DNA of 33,360 nt from positions 1 to 33,360 of the forward strand of contig JAOXSH010000108.1 in the NCBI GenBank assembly GCA_025800145.1. The letters run 5' to 3'. The notes beneath the pieces are model-generated. The model saw only the letters and a program-made list of their open reading frames with translations, was not told where the DNA came from and did not search any database. Positions 9,252-19,127 of this stretch are shown one piece after another. The stretch comes from Cohaesibacter sp. (GTDB lineage Bacteria > Pseudomonadota > Alphaproteobacteria > Rhizobiales > Cohaesibacteraceae). The position numbers and the translations under genes were made by a program. Positions within the stretch are counted from its first letter, which is position 1. Each line of letters begins with the position of its first letter.

Positions 9252-10184
9252 ATGAAAATCTTTCTAACCGGAGCAAGCGGTTTCATCGGATCGCACGTCA
9301 TTAAAGAAGCAAAACAGTATGATAATCTGTCCTTGCGCTTATGCACGCGTCGCCCTTTCACCTCTTTGACCGAAGAAACCGACCAAATTGTTATTGAAGA
9401 TCTCAATCATTATAGCGATTGGGAAACAGGGCTAAAGGACTGCGATTGCATCCTTCATTTGGCCGGTTATGCAGGCAATCCTCGAAATAAAGAAGAAGAA
9501 AAGCAGCTTTTTGCCATCAATCGCGATGCCACTCTATCCCTTGCCAAAGCGGCTATAGAGCAAGGGATCAAGAAATTTATTTTTGTCAGCAGCATAAAGG
9601 TACATGGCAATCACTCAACAAAAGCGATTGAAGTTGATGATAACCCTATGCCAGTCGATTCATATGGGCGCTCCAAATGGGAAGCCGAACAAGCTTTACA
9701 TGCCTTGGTCGCAGACAGTGACATGGATCTTATTATCATAAGACCAGCTCTGGTTTTCGGGCGCAATGGTCACAACAATTTCAATTTACTGGTTTCATTG
9801 ATCGCCAAGGGCCTGCCACTTCCCTTTCAAGCGATCACAAATAAACGCAGCATGATTTTGGTCGATGATCTGGCCTATATTCTTATGACACTTGCCAGAA
9901 GTCCTGAGATCAAAAGCAAGACCTATTTGGCCGCTCATAGACAGACCCTCAGTCTTCAGAGCATCTTAGATGCAATCGCAATAGGTCTTGGTAAACAGGC
10001 TCGTCTGTTTAAATGCCCGCTCTTTCTTTTACAAATGATCGGAGCACTCACAGGCCAACAAGGGGCCATACAGAGTTTGACAGGCTCTCAATATGCCAAA
10101 GTGGACGCTTTATATGAAGATTTAAATCTTCATGAAAGCGACACACTCAACAATCAAATCAGCGCCAATGCCAAATTACCTTGA
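9252..10184 (+). CDS. NAD-dependent epimerase/4-keto reductase of nucleotide or lipid-linked sugars
   Basis: Product of 310 residues. I chose ATG 9252, preceded by GAGAG, because the Rossmann motif begins at once (KIFLTGASGFIGSHV). The catalytic Tyr138 and Lys142 are in YGRSK, and SSIKVHG supplies the usual serine region. It is an extended short-chain dehydrogenase like WbpV/WreQ, which reduce the 4-keto sugar made by WbpM/WreV dehydratases to N-acetylquinovosamine. Its place directly after the dehydratase and the sugar-phosphate transferase supports this. A C4 epimerase acting on UDP-GlcNAc is the alternative. It ends 13 bases before the convergent HlyD gene, with no clear terminator between. 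Confidence 0.85.
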   Translation: MKIFLTGASGFIGSHVIKEAKQYDNLSLRLCTRRPFTSLTEETDQIVIEDLNHYSDWETGLKDCDCILHLAGYAGNPRNKEEEKQLFAINRDATLSLAKAAIEQGIKKFIFVSSIKVHGNHSTKAIEVDDNPMPVDSYGRSKWEAEQALHALVADSDMDLIIIRPALVFGRNGHNNFNLLVSLIAKGLPLPFQAITNKRSMILVDDLAYILMTLARSPEIKSKTYLAAHRQTLSLQSILDAIAIGLGKQARLFKCPLFLLQMIGALTGQQGAIQSLTGSQYAKVDALYEDLNLHESDTLNNQISANAKLP

Positions 10185-10197
10185 TTGGTTCAGAGCC

Positions 10198-11511
10198 CTA
10201 TTTCTCTTTCATGCCTTTATAGAAAGAATCCAGAAGCGGCTTGATGAGATATTCAACAAGCGTACGATCACCGGTCGAAACCACAACATCGGCAGGCATG
10301 CCAGCAACCAAACGCCCCTTTAGCTCCTCAGGAATTTCTTCCTCGCTGACTTTGACCAATGCCAGATAATAAGGCTCATCATTGCCATTTTGAGATTCGA
10401 TCACGTCTTTACTCAAAACAGTAATTTTGCCCATAATCACAGGTGTGGTCTTATTTGAGAAGGCTGCGAAACGCACTTCAACATCTGCATCGGGGTGAAT
10501 GTTGTCAATGTCAATCGGACGCACACGGGAGTTGATGATCAGATCATCATCAGTGGGCACAATATCCATCAACGGATCCGCCGGGCGAATAACACCGCTT
10601 TGGGTATGGACTCGCAAGCTTTGAACCTTGCCCCTGATTGGTGCCCGCACAATCGTTCTTTTGAGCACATTTTGCGCAATACGGGTTTTTTCCTCAACTT
10701 CTCTCAGTTGATCACGCGTATCCTTATATTCAGAAACAGCTCGTTCAGAAAATTCCTGTTTGGTTTGCAAAATCTGCAAATGTGTTTCGGAAATGGTTTC
10801 TTTTGTCTTGGCAATGTCTGCTTCAACCTTGGCCCGATCGCTTTGCAATTCATAATAATCACGGGTCATGCGTGACAATTGGTTCGTCGCAACCACGCCA
10901 AGTTTACGGCCCTTTTTGAGACGGTCCAACTCTTCCTGCATGGAAACCGCCCGATCATTGAGCGCAATCATTTGATTGTTAAAGCCCTTCTCAACCCTAT
11001 TGAGCTGTCCGATACGCGCTTCCAGAATGGCAATCTGGCCATTTCTGGTTTTCAGACGATCCTGAAAGAGCTTTTCCTGCAACTTCATCATCGTTGCTAA
11101 TTCATCTGATGGATCTTCAAGCAATTCAGTAGGAAAATCGATCGTCTTGTTATTAGAGCTTTCAGATAACAAACGAGCTTCTTGCGCCTTCAAACTTAAA
11201 AATTTGGACTTCCAGACACTGTAATTGCCAAGAGCTTGGGTATCATCCAGTTCGAGCAAAGGCGCACCAATTTCAACAAAATCCCCTTCCTTAACGGCAA
11301 TTTTAGAAATGATCCCACCTTCCAGATGCTGCACTGTCTTTCTATTGCCTTCAATGGAAACAGTCCCTGAAGCAACCACACCACTGGCCAGAGGCGCAGT
11401 CATCGCCCATGTTCCAAATACCCCAAACACTAGAAAGACCGTTAGATAACCAACGACAATATAAGGATTGGGTGAAAAACTTTTGCTGGCATTTTCGTCT
11501 TTGTTGCTCAT
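10198..11511 (-). CDS. Type I secretion membrane-fusion protein, HlyD/PrtE family
   Basis: Product of 437 residues. One transmembrane segment lies near the N-terminus (YIVVGYLTVFLVFGVFGTW). Then come the lipoyl-like half EGGIISKIAVKEGDFVEIGAPLLELDD, a long helical hairpin of about 200 residues rich in Gln, Glu, Lys and Leu, and the second lipoyl half (TIVRAPIRGKVQSLRVHT). I chose the start at 11511 (MSNKDEN) because AAGAAG stands nine bases upstream; starts at 11520 and 11547 are also in frame. It bridges the inner-membrane ABC exporter and an outer-membrane TolC-like channel. No tolC gene is in the window. It follows the ATPase gene by about 50 bases and is surely in the same operon. Confidence 0.92.
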   Translation of the reverse strand: MSNKDENASKSFSPNPYIVVGYLTVFLVFGVFGTWAMTAPLASGVVASGTVSIEGNRKTVQHLEGGIISKIAVKEGDFVEIGAPLLELDDTQALGNYSVWKSKFLSLKAQEARLLSESSNNKTIDFPTELLEDPSDELATMMKLQEKLFQDRLKTRNGQIAILEARIGQLNRVEKGFNNQMIALNDRAVSMQEELDRLKKGRKLGVVATNQLSRMTRDYYELQSDRAKVEADIAKTKETISETHLQILQTKQEFSERAVSEYKDTRDQLREVEEKTRIAQNVLKRTIVRAPIRGKVQSLRVHTQSGVIRPADPLMDIVPTDDDLIINSRVRPIDIDNIHPDADVEVRFAAFSNKTTPVIMGKITVLSKDVIESQNGNDEPYYLALVKVSEEEIPEELKGRLVAGMPADVVVSTGDRTLVEYLIKPLLDSFYKGMKEK

Positions 11512-11562
11512 CCGGGTCATCTTCTTAAGATATATGTGTCTTATCAAGCGGTATAATCAGTT

Positions 11563-13287
11563 TTAAGATGCTGTTTTATTTTCATCAGCAGACTTTGCTT
11601 CTTCAACCTTTGGTGCTTGTGCCGCAGGTTTGGGCTGCAACAAATCCTGCGTTGCACCAAAACCGCTCATAGCTCCATCGCGAAGAATGAGAGCCTTATC
11701 AGACACGGCAATCAGGCTGATTTTATGGCTAACAAATAAAATTGTTTTGCCTCTGGCTTTGAGAGACAGAATAACCTTATTCAAAGCCTCCTCACCCTCA
11801 CTGTCCAAATTGGCATTAGGCTCATCCAACACCAATAAGGCTGGATTGCCAAATAAGGCCCGGGCAAGCCCTACGCGCTGTCTCTGACCGCCAGACAATT
11901 GCTGTCCACCCGGCCCAATCTGCGTGTCATAGCCTTTTTCCATGGATTGAATGAGGTCATGCACATTGGCTTGCTTGGCAGCATTGATAATCTCTTCCGA
12001 TGTTGCATCATCACGAAAGCGTGCAATATTTTCCGATATGGTGCCTTCGAATAATTCAACACTTTGCGGCAAATATCCAACATGCTGGCCTAACTTATCA
12101 GTCTCCCAGTGCTGCAATTCAGCCCCATCAAGACGCACACTGCCCGATGCAGGAGCCCAGATACCAACCAAAGCACGAACCAGACTTGATTTACCTGCAC
12201 CGCTGGGCCCAACAACTGCAACCGCTTCTCCGGGCTGGGCTTCAAAGGAAACGCCACGCACAAGAGGGGTTTGGGTTCCTGGCGCAAACAGGATCAGATT
12301 TTCAACGGAAAGCTTTCCTTCCGGTGTCGGTAAATCAATCTTGTCTTCCTCTTCCGGCACTTCGACAAACATTGTCTCAAGCCTGTCATAAGCCTGACGC
12401 GCTGCAATGAATTGCTTCCATTGTGCAACCACCTGATCAACGGGCTGCAAGGCACGCCCCATCATAATGGATGCTGCAATGATCGAGCCGGGAGAAATTT
12501 GCCCTTGTAAGGCCAGATAAGCCCCTGCCCCCAAAATAAGGGTTTGCAATCCCATACGAACAAATTTGGAAAAAGACTGTAAGGCTCCCGCTCGATCACT
12601 GGCTGTTGCTTGCTTCTCCAACATTGAACGATGCAGCCCAACCCAACGCTTACGCAGGCTGCTTTCCATCCCCAAAGCACGAATAACCTCAACATTGACC
12701 AAGGTGGAATTGGAAAAATGCATGGCCGCCTGACCAACATTGGTCGCTTCAGACAATTGGGTCTTGGTCATGAATTCATTGGCAATGGTGATTATAACAA
12801 TAACAATTGCACCACCTGTCGCAATCCAGCCAATCAATGGATGGAAAAAGAAACAAACAGCTAAAAAGACCGGCAGCCATGGCAAATCACACAGAGAGAT
12901 CAAACCTGATCCCGTTAAAAATTCGCGCAGACGGTCAATGTCCATCAAGGCAAATTTTGATTTCGATTGCGGATTTTTAATGGATGTATCTACAACGCGG
13001 GTAAAGACGCCATCAGAAATCATACGATCAAAGCGTAGACCTGCACGCACCAGAACACGGGATCTCAACCACTCCAAAATGCCATAGAGCGCCAACATTG
13101 CTACAGCAATGATAGTGAGCATTAACAGGGTCACTTCACTGCGGCTTTGCAAGACCCGATCATAGACTTGCAACATATAAAGTGGGCTCACAAACATCAA
13201 AATGTTGATAGCTGCACTGAAAACAATCGTTGCAGCAACAATTTGACGATATGTCGCAAGAGCCTGTTTAAACGGATTTTTGATCAT
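11563..13287 (-). CDS. Type I secretion ABC transporter, PrtD/RsaD family
   Basis: Product of 574 residues. The N-terminal half has about six membrane segments, starting at residues 18-40 and including SPLYMLQVYDRVL, a hallmark of PrtD-type exporters. The C-terminal ATPase has Walker A GPSGAGKSS, signature LSGGQRQRVGLARAL, Walker B ALLVLDEPNANLDSEG and the switch histidine in LFVSHK. There is no C39 peptidase domain, as expected for exporters of proteins with uncleaved C-terminal signals. It probably exports the RTX/S-layer-like protein at the window start, about 10 kb away. The C-terminal tail (about 25 residues of Ala, Lys, Glu and Pro) is low-complexity. Confidence 0.93.
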   Translation of the reverse strand: MIKNPFKQALATYRQIVAATIVFSAAINILMFVSPLYMLQVYDRVLQSRSEVTLLMLTIIAVAMLALYGILEWLRSRVLVRAGLRFDRMISDGVFTRVVDTSIKNPQSKSKFALMDIDRLREFLTGSGLISLCDLPWLPVFLAVCFFFHPLIGWIATGGAIVIVIITIANEFMTKTQLSEATNVGQAAMHFSNSTLVNVEVIRALGMESSLRKRWVGLHRSMLEKQATASDRAGALQSFSKFVRMGLQTLILGAGAYLALQGQISPGSIIAASIMMGRALQPVDQVVAQWKQFIAARQAYDRLETMFVEVPEEEDKIDLPTPEGKLSVENLILFAPGTQTPLVRGVSFEAQPGEAVAVVGPSGAGKSSLVRALVGIWAPASGSVRLDGAELQHWETDKLGQHVGYLPQSVELFEGTISENIARFRDDATSEEIINAAKQANVHDLIQSMEKGYDTQIGPGGQQLSGGQRQRVGLARALFGNPALLVLDEPNANLDSEGEEALNKVILSLKARGKTILFVSHKISLIAVSDKALILRDGAMSGFGATQDLLQPKPAAQAPKVEEAKSADENKTAS

Positions 13288-14625
<1,338 letters not shown>

Positions 14626-14686
14626 TCCTTTTGAGACAAAGCATATCAAACACGCTTATGACAGGGCCATAATGGTGATAGACTTT

Positions 14687-14701
14687 ATGCCGTTGATATT
14701 A
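14687..14701. repeat. Core repeat ATGCCGTTGATATTA between gmd and rmd
   Basis: One difference from the consensus ATGCCGTTGGTATTA. It lies alone in the 136-base gap between gmd and rmd, without a neighbouring REP palindrome. Confidence 0.55.
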
Positions 14702-14761
14702 TGGCCTTGTTGCTCTGATAAAAACCATTGCTTTTGATCGAGATTTGCAGAGATAGACGCC

Positions 14762-15700
14762 ATGGCAAACCATAAAATGATGATCACTGGCGCCACCGGC
14801 TTTGTTGGAACGCATTTGATTGCAAATGTGATGGCAAATTATGGCGATGAGATTGAGATCATTCCATTTCAGGATCTTGATACAGGCAGCAAACTTGATA
14901 TTTGTGACAAGAGCAAAGTTGAGCACTGCATTCAGTCCATCCAGCCTGATAGCGTCATTCATCTGGCAGCCATCGCCGCCCCGAAAGAAGCCCGACAAGA
15001 CCCTAGCAAAGCCTGGGCCGTTAATTTTCATGGAACCTTCACTATAGCTCAGGCCATTTTGGCTCATAGCCCTCATTGTCGCCTGATCTGGAGTGGCAGC
15101 GCAGAAGAATATGGGCAATCTTTCAATATCAATGCAGACCCTATTCTTGAAACAGCTCCTCTTGTGCCTTTAACAACCTATGGAGCGACAAAAGCGGCTT
15201 GTGACATCATGCTGCATCAAATGGCTCAAGACGGCTTACAAAGCATTCTTTTTCGGCCATTCAATCATACTGGTCCCGGACAAAGCCCCGACTATGTTGT
15301 AGCCGCCTTTGCCAGCCAGATTGCAAAGATAGAAAAAGGCCTTCAAGAGCCAGTTTTGAAAGTTGGCAATCTGGAAGCCAAAAGAGATTTTCTAGATGTG
15401 CGTGATGTTGTCAAAGCCTATATAGCCGCTGCATTGGCCCCAGAGATAAAACCTGGAAAACAATATAATCTCTCAACTGGCAATCCTGTTCAAATCAGGG
15501 AGCTGCTTGATCTCCTGATTGGCTTTTCTGATCACCCAATCAAGATCGAAATAGACAGCGACAGATATGCCCCCAACACAGTGGAACAAGCGTCAGGCAA
15601 TTATGACGCAGCTCACACAGACTTTGGCTGGTCTATCAATATTCCATTAGAACAAACGTTGAAAGACGTGCTTGATGACTTTCGCAATCAGACCAGTTGA
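14762..15700 (+). CDS. rmd: GDP-4-keto-6-deoxy-D-mannose reductase
   Basis: Product of 312 residues, an extended short-chain dehydrogenase. The N-terminal motif is MITGATGFVGTHL, the serine region WSGSAEEYG, and the catalytic Tyr140 and Lys144 are in YGATK; FRPFNHTGPGQSPDYV is typical of Rmd-type reductases. It reduces the Gmd product to GDP-D-rhamnose. Other reductases of the same fold (for example GDP-6-deoxy-talose formers) cannot be excluded by eye, but gmd directly upstream and the presence of wzm/wzt make a D-rhamnose polymer pathway, as in the Pseudomonas A-band locus, the best reading. Confidence 0.85.
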   Translation: MANHKMMITGATGFVGTHLIANVMANYGDEIEIIPFQDLDTGSKLDICDKSKVEHCIQSIQPDSVIHLAAIAAPKEARQDPSKAWAVNFHGTFTIAQAILAHSPHCRLIWSGSAEEYGQSFNINADPILETAPLVPLTTYGATKAACDIMLHQMAQDGLQSILFRPFNHTGPGQSPDYVVAAFASQIAKIEKGLQEPVLKVGNLEAKRDFLDVRDVVKAYIAAALAPEIKPGKQYNLSTGNPVQIRELLDLLIGFSDHPIKIEIDSDRYAPNTVEQASGNYDAAHTDFGWSINIPLEQTLKDVLDDFRNQTS

Positions 15701-15705
15701 AATGC

Positions 15706-15933
15706 AATAATACCAACGGCATGAAAGATTACCCCGCTAGAGCATTTTGAATGAACACGTCGTTATTCAAAATGCTCTCGTTTTTGTTTCTAAGCATATT
15801 TTTGTCCGAAAACCGCACACACTTTTCGAAAAATATGCTCTAATCTGCCCAAACAATATGGCGGAAGCCATGAGAGGCCTCCGCCATATCAGCAGACCAG
15901 AACATGACCATCTTTCATGCCGTTGGTATTATT
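15706..15933. mobile_element. MITE-like element with perfect 24-bp terminal inverted repeats
   Basis: Bases 15706-15729 are the exact reverse complement of 15910-15933. Inside are three further palindromes: AGAGCATTTTGAAT with its complement (15739-15752/15765-15778), the REP-type AGCATATTTTT...AAAAATATGCT (15793-15839), and ATATGGCGGA/TCCGCCATAT (15856-15865/15880-15889). No coding sequence is evident. It sits between the convergent genes rmd and tctA, and the right repeat supplies the tctA stop codon, so it may also act as a two-way terminator. A target-site duplication cannot be resolved because the ends read AATAAT...ATTATT. Confidence 0.85.
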
Positions 15934-17440
15934 CGTCATCCTTTGTTCGTGTGGCATTTTTTCGAGACATCCAAAAAGGTACCACTATGATCAAGGCCGC
16001 CAGACAATAGAGCACCTGGCTGTTTGGAGATATGATCAGGATCGACCAATCTCCATCCGAGATGGATAAAGCGCGTCTGAGATTATCTTCAAACAAATGC
16101 CCAAGAACAAAGCCAAGAATGATCGGTGCGAGAGAAAATTGCAGCTTTCGCAATATCCAGCCAAACAACCCAAAACCAATGATCATGTATAGATCAAACG
16201 GATTACCCACGACGGAATAAACACCGATAAAAGCTAACACCGCGATCAGTGGTGTCAAATATTGTTGCGGAATGGTCAGGAGCCGGGCAAACAGCCCCAC
16301 CATTGGCAAATTGATGATCAACAAGGCAATGTTGCCGATATACATGGAGGCAATGAGACCCCAGGCAATTTCCGGACGTTGCTCGAACATCAATGGGCCT
16401 GGCTGTACATTGAACAACATCAAGGCTCCCAGAAGAATTGCAGTCGTTCCAGATCCGGGAATCCCCAGCGTTAGCATAGGAACCATAGCACCGCCAGCAG
16501 CTCCATTGTTGCCTGCTTCAGGCGCAGCCAGGCCACGAGGATCACCCGTACCGAATTTATCACCATCGCTTCCAGCAAGGCGTTTTTCCGTCCCATAGGT
16601 GACAGCCGAAGCCACAGACGCCCCAGTGCCGGGCAAGACACCGATAAAAAAGCCGATCAACGAAGAGCGAAGGATTGTCCACCTGATCTGTATCAAATCC
16701 GCCATGGAAACAAAACTCTTGCCGATGGGTAGCAACTTAAGCTTGCCAGTCACCTGTTGTTCTACCAGATGGATCAACTCTGCCATACCGAAAAAGCCGA
16801 TGACCACAACAAGGAAATCAATACCGGCCAGAATGTCGGGAATGCCGAACGTATAGCGAGCAACACCGGTATTGGCATCAATGCCAATGGTGGCCAGCAT
16901 CAGACCGATTAGCGCACCAAGCAACGTCTTGACCGGGTTTTTGCCAACCAGAGAAGACAGGCTGGCAAAAGCAAAAACCATCAATGCAACATAATCAGAT
17001 GGAGTGAAGGTAAGCGCAAATTTGGCCAGAAACGGGCCGAACAGGGACATCAGAATAACGGCAATTGTTCCGCCTACAAAGGACGCGATAGCCGATAAGG
17101 AAAGAGCCCGACCGGCTTCTCCACGCTTGGCCATTGGATTGCCATCCAATGTCGTCATTACCGCTCCTGCATCACCAGGTACATTGAGCAGGATGGAGGA
17201 AATGCGCCCACCATATTCGGCGCCATAATAAATACCTGCCAACAGGATCAGCGCGGATTCTGCAGGCAAGCCAAGGCTGTAAGCAATCGGCAACAGAATG
17301 GCGACCCCATTGATGGGGCCTATGCCGGGCAAAGCCCCAATCAGGGTTCCGCAAAAGCAACCGATCAAGACCAGCATGAGATTGAATGGAGCAAGCGCAA
17401 CGCCAAAGCCATTGGCCAGACCAGTAAGAATATCTGCCAT
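15929..17440 (-). CDS. tctA: Tripartite tricarboxylate transporter large membrane subunit
   Basis: Product of 503 residues with about 11-12 membrane segments. I chose ATG 17440 (MADILTGLANGF), with GAGGG seven bases upstream; the frame runs open further. Family signatures are GALPGIGPINGVAILLP near the N-terminus, GRISSILLNVPGDAGAVMTTLDG, GVLPGTGASVASAVTYGTEK and GIPGSGTTAILLGAL. It is the main sodium- or proton-coupled permease of the TTT family for citrate-like carboxylates. It follows tctB by 10 bases. Its stop codon lies within the terminal repeat of the MITE at 15706-15933. Confidence 0.95.
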   Translation of the reverse strand: MADILTGLANGFGVALAPFNLMLVLIGCFCGTLIGALPGIGPINGVAILLPIAYSLGLPAESALILLAGIYYGAEYGGRISSILLNVPGDAGAVMTTLDGNPMAKRGEAGRALSLSAIASFVGGTIAVILMSLFGPFLAKFALTFTPSDYVALMVFAFASLSSLVGKNPVKTLLGALIGLMLATIGIDANTGVARYTFGIPDILAGIDFLVVVIGFFGMAELIHLVEQQVTGKLKLLPIGKSFVSMADLIQIRWTILRSSLIGFFIGVLPGTGASVASAVTYGTEKRLAGSDGDKFGTGDPRGLAAPEAGNNGAAGGAMVPMLTLGIPGSGTTAILLGALMLFNVQPGPLMFEQRPEIAWGLIASMYIGNIALLIINLPMVGLFARLLTIPQQYLTPLIAVLAFIGVYSVVGNPFDLYMIIGFGLFGWILRKLQFSLAPIILGFVLGHLFEDNLRRALSISDGDWSILIISPNSQVLYCLAALIIVVPFWMSRKNATRTKDDE

Positions 17441-17450
17441 GTTCAGGCCC

Positions 17451-17891
17451 TCAGAGAAATGCGTCCAATAGGCCGGACGGCAGGTTAAGTTCGAGAAGTT
17501 TGGCGCATAGGAAATATCCCGCAATACCGGTTACAAGGCTGAACAAAAGTGCTTTTTTCCATTCAGCTCCCAGGATGGAAGCAAAGATCGCACAAAACAA
17601 AATCGTTGAGATAATGAAGCCCAATCCCTCATAAAGCGCCGAATAGGCAGACAGAAGAACCAATACGATGCCGATGCGCAACAAGGTCTTTTTTGCAAGA
17701 GACAACTTGGCAACATCGGGTTTCCAGATCACTGCCAGACAACATAGGACAGCAACAACAGAGAGAATTTGCGGCCAGCTTTCCGGTCCCAATGGGTCAT
17801 ATTGAAACGGGGCCTTGATCACGGTGAAGGCGAGAAATCCATAAGCTCCGGCAATCACCAGTGCGAATATACTGTATATTCGATCAATCAT
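17451..17891 (-). CDS. tctB: Tripartite tricarboxylate transporter small membrane subunit
   Basis: Product of 146 residues with four hydrophobic segments, the size and layout of TctB (DUF1468). GPESWPQILSVVAVLCCLA is typical of the first loop and second helix. The start ATG has GGGAG seven bases upstream. It lies between tctC and tctA in the same operon, and forms the membrane complex with TctA. Confidence 0.92.
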   Translation of the reverse strand: MIDRIYSIFALVIAGAYGFLAFTVIKAPFQYDPLGPESWPQILSVVAVLCCLAVIWKPDVAKLSLAKKTLLRIGIVLVLLSAYSALYEGLGFIISTILFCAIFASILGAEWKKALLFSLVTGIAGYFLCAKLLELNLPSGLLDAFL

Positions 17892-17926
17892 CTTTTTCTC
17901 CCGATCCTTTCATCATGGAGAAATCC

Positions 17927-17949
17927 GGCCCGCACACTTGATGCGGACC
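17927..17949 (-). promoter_or_regulatory. Intercistronic hairpin between tctC and tctB
   Basis: On the minus-strand transcript an 8-bp stem (one G-U pair) closes a seven-base loop: GGTCCGCA pairs with TGCGGGCC. No T-run follows, so it is more likely a processing or 3'-end stabilising structure that lets tctC exceed tctBA than a full terminator. Confidence 0.5.
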
Positions 17950-17972
17950 AGACTCGATTTGGGAGAAATTAC

Positions 17973-18941
17973 TTATTTGATCAGGCCTGCCTCTTTGGCA
18001 ATCTGGCGCAGTTCGGCAATCCGCTCCTTCACGGAGTTATCAAGCTCTGACCCGGCAAGGTTGAGCGGCATCAGGCCCTTGTCTTTCTGGATCTGGGTAA
18101 ATTCGGCCGTCTTGTAGGCTTTCTCGAATGCATCCACCCATTGCTTATAAGCATTATCAGACACATTCTTACCCATATAGAAGCCACGCATAATGGTCCA
18201 TTCCGCGTCATAGCCCAACTCCTTCGCTGTTGGATAGCTATCGAACGGAGCAGGCAGGCGATCAGGAGACATGACAGCCAGAATACGCATGGAGCCCGTT
18301 TCCAGATGAGCAGTCATCTCGCCAACATCACCCATATAAACACCAATGGAGCCACCCAGCAGCCCGGCAATCGCATCACCACCGCCGTCATAGGCAACAT
18401 AACGCATCTTTTTTGGCTCTTTTGAAACAGCGCGAAGCAACAGGGCAGCTTTCATCCAATCCTGAGATCCAACGGACCCTCCGGCCCCCACAACCACTGA
18501 CTTCTCATCTTTCTTGAATTCGGCCATGAGATCATCAAGAGTTTTGAACTTGCTGTCTGCCTTGACGACCACCGCGCCGAAATCGGCCCCGGCTGTCGCC
18601 AGAAAGCGCACGTCATTCTCGGTCCATTTGCCATATTTTCCCACTGCAATATTAAGCAGCGAGCCAGACGAGAAGGCAACAATCGCATTGGGGTCTTGCG
18701 TGCGGGTCGTGTTAAACTGATTGATGGCAACGGCACCGACACCCCCTGGCATGAAGGTAACCTGCATCGGCTTGGCCAGCTGGTCCTGAACACCGGTTTG
18801 CGCTATACGGCAGGTCAGATCAAATCCGCCGCCAGGCTTGGCTGGCGCAATACATTCCGGTTTCTTGATCTCAGCAGACTGAGCAACACTGCTCATCAGA
18901 GCTGCAACAGCCATAGCGGATGCAATCATAAAGACTTTCAT
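17973..18941 (-). CDS. tctC: Tripartite tricarboxylate transporter periplasmic binding protein
   Basis: Product of 322 residues. A signal peptide covers about residues 1-22 (MKVFMIASAMAVAALM, cleavage after AQSA). The mature protein opens with ECIAPAKPGGGFDLTCR, the Bug/TctC carboxylate-binding loop, and has FMPGGVGAVAINQF and GAGGSVGSQDWMKAALL, which frame the ligand in this family. It has a strong ribosome site (GGGAGG). It captures a tricarboxylate or related dicarboxylate in the periplasm and delivers it to TctBA. It is divergent from tctD across 186 bases that hold the probable operator. Confidence 0.94.
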   Translation of the reverse strand: MKVFMIASAMAVAALMSSVAQSAEIKKPECIAPAKPGGGFDLTCRIAQTGVQDQLAKPMQVTFMPGGVGAVAINQFNTTRTQDPNAIVAFSSGSLLNIAVGKYGKWTENDVRFLATAGADFGAVVVKADSKFKTLDDLMAEFKKDEKSVVVGAGGSVGSQDWMKAALLLRAVSKEPKKMRYVAYDGGGDAIAGLLGGSIGVYMGDVGEMTAHLETGSMRILAVMSPDRLPAPFDSYPTAKELGYDAEWTIMRGFYMGKNVSDNAYKQWVDAFEKAYKTAEFTQIQKDKGLMPLNLAGSELDNSVKERIAELRQIAKEAGLIK

Positions 18942-19038
18942 ATTTTCCTCCCGATTGAGCCCCAGCCGGTTTCATCCGGCGCAAGTGAGCCATTTCTTCC
19001 TGATTTCATTCCATTAGGAGGCACCCTAGTGAGGCAAA

Positions 19039-19088
19039 CTGACAGCGCCTTGACCCGAGCCTGACAGGAAGCTGACATCGCTCCGACA
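19039..19088 (+). promoter_or_regulatory. Five hexamers at exact 11-bp period, probable TctD operator
   Basis: CTGACA (19039), TTGACC (19050), CTGACA (19061), CTGACA (19072) and CCGACA (19083) start exactly 11 bases apart. Direct repeats with 11-bp spacing are the usual binding pattern of OmpR/PhoB-family regulators, and TctD belongs to that family. The array lies between divergent tctC and tctD, 40 bases before the tctD start. Confidence 0.75.
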
Positions 19089-19127
19089 TAGCTGGTCAGG
19101 CCCGCATGCATTGGCTAAAGTGAGGAT

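Noticed and set aside
17441-17524. Longer start for TctA overlapping tctB
   Set aside because: The ATG at 17440 has GAGGG at the right distance and gives the usual TctA length.
18973-18988. GCCGG-TTTCAT-CCGGC hairpin upstream of tctC as an attenuator
   Set aside because: The stem is only five bases and has no T-run or leader peptide nearby.
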